Part shown: piece after piece, positions 1 to 6,712 of the stretch
How positions within the stretch are numbered: position 1 is the stretch's first letter
Layout: each line of letters begins with the position of its first letter
Assembly (NCBI GenBank): GCA_029856375.1
Contig: JAHQWX010000031.1
Location: 1-10,701, forward strand
Length of the DNA stretch: 10,701 nucleotides
Reading direction: 5' to 3'
Source of the DNA: Promethearchaeia archaeon
Lineage (GTDB): Archaea > Asgardarchaeota > Lokiarchaeia > Sigyniarchaeales > SOKP01
Program-made: the position numbers and the translations under genes
The notes under the pieces: model-generated
Databases searched by the model: none
What the model was told of the DNA's origin: nothing
Seen by the model: only the letters and a program-made list of their open reading frames with translations

Positions 1-99
1 TATGAAGCCCCTTTTGAAAGTCTTTCTATGCGATTCAGGCTCTTCGTCTAAGGTTACGGCTCTTCTTAGAAAAAATCTCTTTAAATCAGCATTTACCAT
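1..99 (-). CDS. possible partial ORF, N-terminal 33 codons, unknown
   Basis: An ATG at 99-97 on the minus strand opens a frame that stays open to the left edge. Its translation begins MVNADLKRFFLRRAV and is basic and charged, with an acidic patch (DEEPE) near residue 18. It lies 28 bp downstream of the small membrane protein gene and on the same strand, so it could be the next gene of that cluster. No Shine-Dalgarno site is visible before the ATG. I do not recognise the family. With only 33 codons, chance is a real alternative. The one other nearby ATG (109-107) is in another frame and stops after seven codons. Confidence 0.33.
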   Translation of the reverse strand, partial: MVNADLKRFFLRRAVTLDEEPESHRKTFKRGFI

Positions 100-127
100 T
101 TAAAACCATTTTCAATTAATTTAAGAA

Positions 128-436
128 TTAAAATACAAAGATTTGAAGTAGATTAATAATTGCGGCTGCAGCGATTGATGCTAACGCGTAAATTTTTATT
201 CCCTTGCTTATACCAATATCTCCGGTTTTCGCGTTGTAGAAACATCGACCCGTTGCTGCCATGTAAATAAGTCCAACTAAAATGGCTAAAACATACATCA
301 TCATACTAAACAGAGCTAACAAGGTCGATGTTTGCAGAACTGACCAGTAGGCGAACATAAACCAAGTAGACCAAATTAAATAGAACGCTGCTGTTAAAAA
401 GAACAAAATACCCCACAAGATCGCTGGTGCTTTCAT
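128..436 (-). CDS. small membrane protein, three predicted transmembrane helices, unknown function
   Basis: This 102-residue protein is almost entirely hydrophobic. Three membrane segments can be read at about residues 5-30, 36-60 and 80-101, joined by a short polar loop around residues 62-78 (GRCFYNAKTGDIG) that contains its only cysteine. The Trp/Phe/Tyr-rich first helix is typical of integral membrane proteins, and no enzymatic motif is visible. The ATG at 436-434 follows a 46-bp AT-rich gap after the upstream arabinofuranosidase gene. That gap holds a TATA-like stretch but no clear Shine-Dalgarno site, so the gene could be read through from the glycosidases or have its own promoter. I do not recognise a named family, and a role linked to the glycosidases is only suggested by position. 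Confidence 0.7.
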   Translation of the reverse strand: MKAPAILWGILFFLTAAFYLIWSTWFMFAYWSVLQTSTLLALFSMMMYVLAILVGLIYMAATGRCFYNAKTGDIGISKGIKIYALASIAAAAIINLLQIFVF

Positions 437-482
437 ATATTAAACACAATAAAAATTACTATTTGAATATATTTATTAAATA
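437..482 (-). promoter_or_regulatory. AT-rich gap with TATA-like stretch upstream of the membrane protein gene
   Basis: The 46-bp gap is nearly all A and T. Read on the minus strand it holds AATAAATATATT at about 477-466, roughly 30-40 bp before the ATG at 436. That distance would suit an archaeal TATA box for a transcript with a very short or no leader. In such AT-rich DNA this match is weak evidence, and co-transcription with the upstream glycosidase gene is equally possible. Confidence 0.25.
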
Positions 483-2039
483 TTATTTACTTTTTTTCAA
501 TTTAAGTATGGTTACTGAGTGAGCTGGCAATTTAATCTTTATCTCCTGCTTAAAATTATGTACTCTTCTATCTTTTAATTGGATTTTATCTCTATTATTC
601 TTCGTGTTATAGTCGTTTGTAGATTCGCTGTTTAATTCGATTATTGTCCCTTCATCGTTTGGATTAAATCCATTGATCTTAAGTTTTGCAATCCTGTTTT
701 CTATAAAATGCTTATTAACTAATATAATGGCTAAATTATCGCTTTTATCGCTAACTGTGGCGTTGCACGCTATAAATGGTGTATTTTGAAATTTAGGGAT
801 GTGGGCGTACTTTTCTGAATTAAAAACATCACAACTAACTTCGACACCTTCAATAATGTTATTGTAAGAATGGTCTACAAACATTTTTAACGCTAAATAT
901 ACTGGAGTTAAGACTATTCCGTTAGGATCGGAGTTAAATGTCCCAATACAATTAATGAGTTGCGCCCAGTTTGCAATTGGGCAATGATTTGACATTTTTT
1001 GGAAGATCATTAAAATTAAAGCTGTCCATATTCCGTCTAAAAGGTTGTAATTTGTTCGAATAACATCAGTTAACAAGTACCACACCCCCCACTCGTCAAA
1101 TGCTATTCTCACATGTGTTTCTTTACCAAGAGCTGTGGTTATGTCTTTCCAAGTCTCGGAAATTATATCTTCAAATAATATTGGAGACGCTATTAGTGCG
1201 TAATATAATCTGTTGTTATGCGGGTGTTTACTCCTAAGAAATGATGTTCGAAGACCGGGAAGGTATTTATGAATACTTAAATAATCAATCCAATCTTCTC
1301 CAAGTTTTTTCAAGAGAGTCTGGTTCCAACCTTCTTTCTGACAACCACACGCTATTAGTTTGATTGATGGATCTTTCTCTCGCATTGCTTTAGCAAATTT
1401 CAAATAATTATCTGCATAGTTCTCGGGATATTTTTCATGGCCTTTTTCCCACCACCCATATATCTCGTTTGCAATCCCCCAAAATTTAACATTATAAGGT
1501 TTTTTTCTACCATTTTTTACTCTTAGCAAACCATATTCTGTATCCTCAGATCCATTACAGTATTCAACCCAATCTGCCGCTTCCTCAGGCGTCCCAGTAC
1601 CGTAATTTACATTAAGATAAGGTTCAGCTCTAATCTCTTCACAAAAAGTTAAAAACTCGTCGGTTCCAAAGAAATTTTTTATTTTTGGCCCTAAACCAAC
1701 AATAACTCGCTTAATTCCTTGGCCCCAAGCTTTGTTTCTTACGATTTTACGATTTATATAAGGACCTATTGCGTCCTTCCAATGATATACATCAGAATAA
1801 CAGCCACCGAACGCTCTCAATATTGATATTCCCAAATCCTTAGACGCTTGAAGAACATCTTGTCTCATTCCTAAAAGCCTTGGATTGCTATCAACTAACG
1901 GGACATTAACGGGTTTATAAGCCCATAATCCATTATTAATACACTGTCCTAAATGTTCAACGAAATTACCATATATCATTTGATTTATTGGTTTTTTCGA
2001 AGAATTAACATCAATCTGAATTATAGATTCTTTTTCCAT
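483..2039 (-). CDS. GH51-type alpha-L-arabinofuranosidase, paralogue 1
   Basis: This is a probable retaining exo-glycosidase that would remove terminal alpha-L-arabinofuranosyl (or similar) groups. The 518 residues match GH51 length: a TIM barrel to about residue 390, then a C-terminal beta-sandwich ending in the usual LPAHSVTILKL-type strand. Visible family marks are FVEHLG with E28, the arginine and GGC of RAFGGCY with C80 followed by YHWKDAIG, the acid/base E192 in GIANE, HKY with Y259, the nucleophile E316 in FDEWGVWY, and Q360 in the AQLIN segment. The GP..IGH that usually follows the acid/base is WWEKGH here, so the sugar pocket may differ. The usual proline of R.PGG is phenylalanine. 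There is no signal peptide, so it should be cytoplasmic. It follows its paralogue by 8 bp with only a weak AGGATC ribosome-binding site, which suggests co-translation. The family is fairly sure; the substrate is not. Confidence 0.85.
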   Translation of the reverse strand: MEKESIIQIDVNSSKKPINQMIYGNFVEHLGQCINNGLWAYKPVNVPLVDSNPRLLGMRQDVLQASKDLGISILRAFGGCYSDVYHWKDAIGPYINRKIVRNKAWGQGIKRVIVGLGPKIKNFFGTDEFLTFCEEIRAEPYLNVNYGTGTPEEAADWVEYCNGSEDTEYGLLRVKNGRKKPYNVKFWGIANEIYGWWEKGHEKYPENYADNYLKFAKAMREKDPSIKLIACGCQKEGWNQTLLKKLGEDWIDYLSIHKYLPGLRTSFLRSKHPHNNRLYYALIASPILFEDIISETWKDITTALGKETHVRIAFDEWGVWYLLTDVIRTNYNLLDGIWTALILMIFQKMSNHCPIANWAQLINCIGTFNSDPNGIVLTPVYLALKMFVDHSYNNIIEGVEVSCDVFNSEKYAHIPKFQNTPFIACNATVSDKSDNLAIILVNKHFIENRIAKLKINGFNPNDEGTIIELNSESTNDYNTKNNRDKIQLKDRRVHNFKQEIKIKLPAHSVTILKLKKSK

Positions 2040-2047
2040 TATTGATC

Positions 2048-3598
2048 CTATGCATTAAGTTTTAAAATATTAATTGAATGTGCAGGTAATTCAAGGATTA
2101 ACTTGGGTCCTAGGTTTTCAATCTTCGTTTCGACGGGACGAATTCGATTTCGATCTTTGAGTGTATTGTAATCAAAGGGAGAATCGCTGTTTAATCTAAT
2201 TAATTGACCTGTTTTAATAGGGCTAAATCCAGTAATCTCTAAATCAATATCTATGCTCTGTTCAAGATGTTTATTAATAATAACGATTGAAAGGGCATTC
2301 CCCTCGTCATTAATTGTTACATTACATTCGATAAGGGGGGTGTTTAGCGATTCTCGAATCTGACCATACTTTTTGGATTTAAATGTACCGCAATCTACCA
2401 CAAGACCTTCAATTAGATTTCTCTGCGAATGTTCAGCTAGCATCTTTAACGCGTGATAAATGGGAGTTAATATTAAACCGTCTGGGTCTGTTTGTATCGC
2501 ACCAAAAACATTAATGGTTTCTGAAATGTTAGCCATCGGAGATTTCTCCGACAACCTTTGGAATTCCATAAGATTTAAAGCCGCACATAAGCCATCTTGT
2601 AAGTTATAATTGGTTTTGATCATGTCCCAAACTTTATACCAAATGCCCCACTCGTCGAAAGCAATTCTCACATGAGTGTCGCTCCCAAATACTGAAATTA
2701 TATCTTCCCAAGCTTTATTAATCGCTTTTTTTATTCCTAAATGAGCAGACATTAAGGAATAATAGTTCTTTTTCTTATGAGGATGCTTTTTTCCAATAAG
2801 AAATTTTATGTTGAATGGTAAAGGCACATAATGATGAATACTCAAATAGTCAACCCACTTTTCCCCTATGCTATTCAAAACAGCTCGATTCCAATTGGAT
2901 TTCCACCAGCCAACAGCAACTAGCTTAATATTTGGGTCCTTTTTTCTCATTACTTTTGCAAAGGATACATATTTCTTGCCATAAGCTTCAGGATCTTTTT
3001 CGTGTCCAATCTCTTGAGGACCCCAAATTTCGTTTGCGATTCCCCAAAATTTGACATTGTACGGTTCTTTTCTTCCATATTTCGCTCTTAATGCGCCAAA
3101 CTCAGAATTAATTGATCCATTGCAATATTCAACCCATTCGGCTGCTTCCTGTGGTGTACCGGTGGAATAATTAATATTAAGGTAAGGTTCCGCATTAACA
3201 GCCTCACACAATGTTAAGAATTCATCTGTCCCAAATTGGTTTTCGATAATTGGACTGATCCTTTTTATTAATTTCATTGGGAAGCGGTTCCATTGTAAAT
3301 TTTTCACCGTTTTTCGCGAGTCTCTTGATCCAATAGCATCTTTCCAATGATAAACATCGCTATAGCAACCCCCAAATGCCCTTATCACGGTTGGTTTAAG
3401 ATTTTTCAAAGCTTCTAATACATCTCGTCTTACTCTAATTAGAAATGGATTATCTTCAAGAAGAGGTACATTTACTGGGTCATAAGCCCACAATCCGTTA
3501 TGAATGCATTCCCCGAGATGTTCGATAAAAGCGCTATAAATCATTGGATCTATTGGTCTTTTTGATGAGTTAGCCTTAACTTTTATTAAACTTTTCAT
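2048..3598 (-). CDS. GH51-type alpha-L-arabinofuranosidase, paralogue 2
   Basis: This 516-residue protein aligns with the next gene along its full length and is about half identical by eye, which points to tandem duplication. It has E27 in FIEHLG, GGCYSDVYHWKDAIG at about 76-90 with C78, the acid/base E190 in IANEIWGPQEIGH (close to the family norm), HHY with Y257, and the nucleophile E316 in FDEWGIWY. The glutamine normally found in the AQ.IN segment, which contacts the sugar in characterised GH51 enzymes, is glutamate here (E360 in ISETIN). A C-terminal beta-sandwich ends in LPAHSINILKL. There is no signal peptide, so cytoplasmic action is expected. The ATG at 3598 follows GGCGGAG with 3 nt spacing, a strong if close ribosome-binding site. 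It is the first gene of the minus-strand cluster, transcribed away from the dehydratase operon. Confidence 0.85.
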   Translation of the reverse strand: MKSLIKVKANSSKRPIDPMIYSAFIEHLGECIHNGLWAYDPVNVPLLEDNPFLIRVRRDVLEALKNLKPTVIRAFGGCYSDVYHWKDAIGSRDSRKTVKNLQWNRFPMKLIKRISPIIENQFGTDEFLTLCEAVNAEPYLNINYSTGTPQEAAEWVEYCNGSINSEFGALRAKYGRKEPYNVKFWGIANEIWGPQEIGHEKDPEAYGKKYVSFAKVMRKKDPNIKLVAVGWWKSNWNRAVLNSIGEKWVDYLSIHHYVPLPFNIKFLIGKKHPHKKKNYYSLMSAHLGIKKAINKAWEDIISVFGSDTHVRIAFDEWGIWYKVWDMIKTNYNLQDGLCAALNLMEFQRLSEKSPMANISETINVFGAIQTDPDGLILTPIYHALKMLAEHSQRNLIEGLVVDCGTFKSKKYGQIRESLNTPLIECNVTINDEGNALSIVIINKHLEQSIDIDLEITGFSPIKTGQLIRLNSDSPFDYNTLKDRNRIRPVETKIENLGPKLILELPAHSINILKLNA

Positions 3599-3732
3599 TA
3601 ACTCCGCCGCAAAAAAATGATTTAAGGTTGCGATTGAACGATTAAATTTAACGCTTTTTTTTTATGAATATTGTATTTATTAGGAAATAAGTAATATTAA
3701 TATTAACATTAACAATATGTTTTGATTCTAAG
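3599..3732. promoter_or_regulatory. divergent promoter region, AT-rich, with 14-bp palindrome
   Basis: These 134 bp separate the glycosidase cluster (minus) from the SCP2-like/dehydratase operon (plus) and must carry both promoters. A minus-strand TATA candidate is the TAAATTTAAT region at about 3650-3641, roughly 45-50 bp before the glycosidase ATG. For the plus side, ATTAATATTAA at about 3696-3706 lies 27-37 nt before the GTG at 3733. With no Shine-Dalgarno site present, that would fit a leaderless transcript. The perfect 14-bp palindrome TAATATTAATATTA occupies 3692-3705, and ATATTGT (3668-3674) is mirrored by ACAATAT (3712-3718). Assignment of boxes is inference from spacing. Confidence 0.4.
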
Positions 3733-4236
3733 GTGTTTAATATTACTCAAACTGAGAATCGTCAACTTTTAGACAAAGAGCTCGGGCTTGAAGGAATGCT
3801 AAACGAGACCAAACTATTAAATTTCGCAAGACTCTTGAAAATTCTAATTGATTTGTTTGGAGTTGACGAACCATTTCATAAAATTGGCGATAGGGAAGGT
3901 AAAGAAATTGAATTTTTTTTCCCAGCTTTAAATGGCTATATTACACTCGTCTTCGTAAAAAATCGGATGAATTTTGAACCGAGAGTTGGAAAATCTAAAA
4001 ATCCAGTTTCTAGAATCACAATTAATGTCAAAAAAGACGATATTATTAGGATAGTTAGCGGGATGGTTGTAGGCAAAAATAACTTTCTAGGCGTTTTAAA
4101 ACTCATTTTTAAGTATTACGTTCCCCGCAAGGTAAAAATAAGCGGTTCTTATCTTTCGGTGATAAAAATGTTTAAGTGTATGGCGATAGGAAAGAATAAA
4201 ATGTACAAAGCTGAGGGGGCTGTATTAAATTTATGA
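3733..4236 (+). CDS. SCP2-like (sterol carrier/lipid-binding fold) small protein
   Basis: This soluble 167-residue protein has no signal peptide or membrane segment. From about residue 28 it shows the order of the SCP2-like fold: an amphipathic helix (FARLLKILIDLF), alternating beta strands (EIEFFFPALNGYITLVFV, then SRITINVKKDDIIRIVSG), and a closing KVKISGSYLSVIKMFK segment like the G.v.isG.....l..l end of SCP2 domains. Such domains bind fatty acyl chains, acyl-CoA or lipids in a hydrophobic tunnel. The start is a GTG at 3733 without a Shine-Dalgarno site, and the next in-frame ATG (3796) would leave the N-terminal helix intact but has GAAGGA directly against it. Its stop overlaps the next ATG by 4 bp (ATGA), so it is translationally coupled to the dehydratase subunit. 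A substrate-presenting role is inference; the fold call is by pattern, not by search. Confidence 0.55.
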   Translation: MFNITQTENRQLLDKELGLEGMLNETKLLNFARLLKILIDLFGVDEPFHKIGDREGKEIEFFFPALNGYITLVFVKNRMNFEPRVGKSKNPVSRITINVKKDDIIRIVSGMVVGKNNFLGVLKLIFKYYVPRKVKISGSYLSVIKMFKCMAIGKNKMYKAEGAVLNL

Positions 4237-5372
4237 ATTTAGTAAACGATGCGTTTTTAGAAATCGCTAATTCCATCGAAAACAAATACATTAAGTTTTG
4301 GCAAGATTCTGATAAAAAAGTTATTGGATATTATTGTACCTATATTCCGGAAGAATTGATTCACGCTGCAGGGATTTTACCCTATCGAGTCCGAGCAACT
4401 GGCCACGACACTACGGAGTTAGGAGATATTTTAATGGTGCGATTTACTTGTTCTTTCGTGAGAGCATCTCTAGATTTAGCTTTAAGGGGTGGTTTTGACT
4501 TTTTTGATGGTTTTTTAATTTGTAATAGCTGCGATCACAGTCGGAGGATGTACGAGCTTTTTGATATGAAGGTTTTCAACCGAGAAGGTTTTAATAAAAA
4601 AGTACCACGATTTTACATTTCCGTACCACACATAATTTCAGAAGAAGGTTTTGGATGGTTTAAACAAGAAGTAGAAGAGTTAAAAGAAGAACTCGAAAAT
4701 GCATACGGTGTGAAAATAACTGACTCAAACCTAAAAAATTCCATTAGTGTTTACAACGAGAATCGCAAATTATTAAGAGAAATTCATAAAATTCGCATCT
4801 TAGACAATCCTAAGTTAACTGGAGCAGATGCTTTACAGATATCCGTTGCAAATACATCTGTTCCTAAAGAAGTTGCTAATCAAGAACTGAAAAAAATATT
4901 AACCAAATTAAAAGCAAGTGAAGGGATAAAAAATCACAAAAAGCGAATTATGGTCGTAGGAAGCCTTATAGACGATTTGAATTTTATTAATTTGATTGAA
5001 AACACTGGTGGGTTAGTTGTTTCAGATTTTCTTTGTTTTGGAACTAGAAATTTTGTTGATGATGTAGAAACGAATGGAAATCCTTTAGAAAAAATTACTA
5101 AACGTACATATTTCCGAATGTCGTGTCCAAGAATGATGGATGATCACGAAAATCGGTTGAAATTCTTAAAAAAAGAGATAGATTCAGCAAAGATTGATGG
5201 GGTAATACTTCAGCGAATCAATAATTGCGACCTTCATGGTTGTGATAATATGTTATTTGAGCACGATTTAAAAGATTTAGAAATACCCGCTATGAACATT
5301 GATAGAGAATATGTACAGGCAGATTTGAATAGATTACAAACGAGAATAGAAGCATTTTTAGAGATGATTTAA
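4233..5372 (+). CDS. benzoyl-CoA reductase/2-hydroxyacyl-CoA dehydratase family subunit, BcrC/HgdB type
   Basis: This is one of two FeS subunits of an oxygen-sensitive radical enzyme that either dehydrates 2-hydroxyacyl-CoA or reduces an aromatic or enoyl-CoA ring. The 379 residues match the BcrC/HgdB size. The N-terminal half has the family pattern YIPEELIHAAGILPYR (37-52), then RFTCSFVRASLD with C73, then CNSCDHSRR with C100. The C-terminal half has a Rossmann-like segment (RIMVVGSLID, 238-247), SCPR with C298, DGVILQRINNCDLHGCD with C332, and a closing IPAMNIDREY. C73, C100 and C332 sit where the family places its [4Fe-4S] ligands. The ATG is inside the stop of the SCP2-like gene. The partner subunit follows 16 bp downstream. 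The family is clear; whether the substrate is aromatic or 2-hydroxyacyl is not. Confidence 0.85.
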   Translation: MNLVNDAFLEIANSIENKYIKFWQDSDKKVIGYYCTYIPEELIHAAGILPYRVRATGHDTTELGDILMVRFTCSFVRASLDLALRGGFDFFDGFLICNSCDHSRRMYELFDMKVFNREGFNKKVPRFYISVPHIISEEGFGWFKQEVEELKEELENAYGVKITDSNLKNSISVYNENRKLLREIHKIRILDNPKLTGADALQISVANTSVPKEVANQELKKILTKLKASEGIKNHKKRIMVVGSLIDDLNFINLIENTGGLVVSDFLCFGTRNFVDDVETNGNPLEKITKRTYFRMSCPRMMDDHENRLKFLKKEIDSAKIDGVILQRINNCDLHGCDNMLFEHDLKDLEIPAMNIDREYVQADLNRLQTRIEAFLEMI

Positions 5373-5373
5373 T

Positions 5374-5379
5374 AGGAGG
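5374..5379 (+). promoter_or_regulatory. strong Shine-Dalgarno site for the second dehydratase subunit
   Basis: AGGAGG followed by 9 nt and an ATG at 5389. It is the strongest ribosome-binding site in the window and starts directly after the stop of the upstream subunit. It fixes the start of the second subunit and may serve to keep the two subunits at equal levels. Confidence 0.8.
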
Positions 5380-5388
5380 GTAATAATA

Positions 5389-6669
5389 ATGACAAGTAAA
5401 ACAAATGGAAGTAGAGTAATCCCTTACAATATGTTGGCTGAATGTGTTTCAACTACTTACGAATTAGTTCAGAGAATTGTACCAGAACCCGAAATGAATG
5501 TTTTAAGAACTGGACTTAAATATTTAGAACCTACTTTAATAGATTGCATTCAAAAAGCAGACGAGGGTTTACCAATAATTGGGCATCACTTTGCTTTTCC
5601 CGCAGAATATTTGTATGCATTTGATTGCGTACCTATTTGCATTGAAGCAACATCATATTTGTTGGCGGCGCTGTTACCTGATGGTTCAGAAAAATATTAC
5701 GACTTAATCACCCATTGGGGTCATCCATATCACACCTGCAGCTCCCAAAAAGGTGTTATGGGCATGGTTCTTGACGACCTATTTCAATTCGATGTAATAA
5801 CCACACCAACTGCGCCATGCGACAATACATATGCCTCATATCCCTTTTTTGAGTACGAAGGTATCCCACTAGTTCTTACTGACATGCCCTTTTTAAAAGA
5901 GGAAAAAAGCTATGAGTATTTTGCCGAACAAATTGAAATGGGTTTAGATGAAATTGGTAAAATAATAGGTCAGGAACCAAATTACGAGAAGCTTAAAAAA
6001 TGTTTACAGATAGAAAATGAAACACTGAAAATTGAATTAGAGTTGTACGAGTTGAGAAAAGCTGTACCTTGTCCAGTTGAGAGTATGATGAGTCCAATGT
6101 CCGCTGCGGCTCAAGTGTTTATGGCAGGTCGACAGGAAAAATTAGATTTCTATAAAGAAATTTATGAAGTTGTAAAAAGAAATTATAAGCGTAAAGAAAC
6201 TCCGTTAGAAGAAGAGCGAATTCGATCTGTCTGGCCTTACATGGTTGTTTTTTTCGATCTGGCTTTATGCGAATGGGTAGATAGAGAGCTAGGAATGTCG
6301 ATTTTATTGGATATATTCAGTTATAATTTTTACAACGAGATTGATACAAGCTCAAAAGATAAAATGCTTTATGGAATGGCTAAAAAAGCAATGGATTTTC
6401 CAATGATCAAACAATCCATTGAGTTTTACGAAGACTTTCTTTCATATTTTGTTGAAATGACAAGAGACTATAAAGCTGATTGTGCAATCTTTACATCTCA
6501 TTTAGGTTGTAAGCAATTTGGTTCTATACCACAGATTCTTAGAGAAGCGTTAAGAGACGAGTTGGGTATACCTATGTTAATCGTTGATATTGATGTTGGC
6601 GACAAGCGATTTGCCTCTATAAAGACTGTAAAAGATAAAATAAGAATGTTTACCAATACTCTTTTATAA
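5389..6669 (+). CDS. benzoyl-CoA reductase/2-hydroxyacyl-CoA dehydratase family subunit, BcrB/HgdA type
   Basis: This is the partner FeS subunit, 426 residues, a length typical of BcrB/HgdA proteins. The N-terminal part has the family substrate-side pattern HHFAFPAEYLYAFDCVPICIEA (66-87). Three cysteines stand in ligand-like places: C117 in HTCSSQKG, C144 in TAPCDN and C374 in SHLGCKQFGSIPQIL. The closing GIPMLIVDIDVGD (393-405) is the usual end of the domain. A helical, charged insertion spans about 196-275. The start follows AGGAGG. The gene is the last of the plus-strand operon; 43 bp later the convergent flavoprotein gene ends. No BcrA/BcrD/HgdC-like ATPase activator lies here, although this family needs one to inject the low-potential electron. 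The order C-type then B-type is that of bcrCB, whereas the neighbouring acyl-CoA dehydrogenase-etfBA resembles the hadBC-acdB-etfBA set. Confidence 0.85.
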   Translation: MTSKTNGSRVIPYNMLAECVSTTYELVQRIVPEPEMNVLRTGLKYLEPTLIDCIQKADEGLPIIGHHFAFPAEYLYAFDCVPICIEATSYLLAALLPDGSEKYYDLITHWGHPYHTCSSQKGVMGMVLDDLFQFDVITTPTAPCDNTYASYPFFEYEGIPLVLTDMPFLKEEKSYEYFAEQIEMGLDEIGKIIGQEPNYEKLKKCLQIENETLKIELELYELRKAVPCPVESMMSPMSAAAQVFMAGRQEKLDFYKEIYEVVKRNYKRKETPLEEERIRSVWPYMVVFFDLALCEWVDRELGMSILLDIFSYNFYNEIDTSSKDKMLYGMAKKAMDFPMIKQSIEFYEDFLSYFVEMTRDYKADCAIFTSHLGCKQFGSIPQILREALRDELGIPMLIVDIDVGDKRFASIKTVKDKIRMFTNTLL

Positions 6670-6673
6670 TCAA

Positions 6674-6693
6674 ATTTTTTGTTATTCTTTTCA
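6674..6693 (+). terminator. possible T-rich archaeal terminator after the dehydratase operon
   Basis: Directly after the TAA at 6669 comes a run of six T, then TTATTCTTTTC. There is no hairpin. Archaeal RNA polymerase often terminates on oligo-T tracts alone, and a terminator is expected between these convergent genes. In such AT-rich DNA the evidence is modest. Confidence 0.35.
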
Positions 6694-6712
6694 ATCAATT
6701 AAAATTCTATTA

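Noticed and set aside
3653..3664. Run of nine T as a terminator
   Set aside because: It lies between divergent genes, where no transcript from either side should end; more likely a promoter-associated A/T tract.
6498..6698. 66-codon minus-strand ORF opposite the end of the BcrB/HgdA-type gene
   Set aside because: It is nearly all antisense to a clear conserved protein and has no recognisable domain; a shadow frame.
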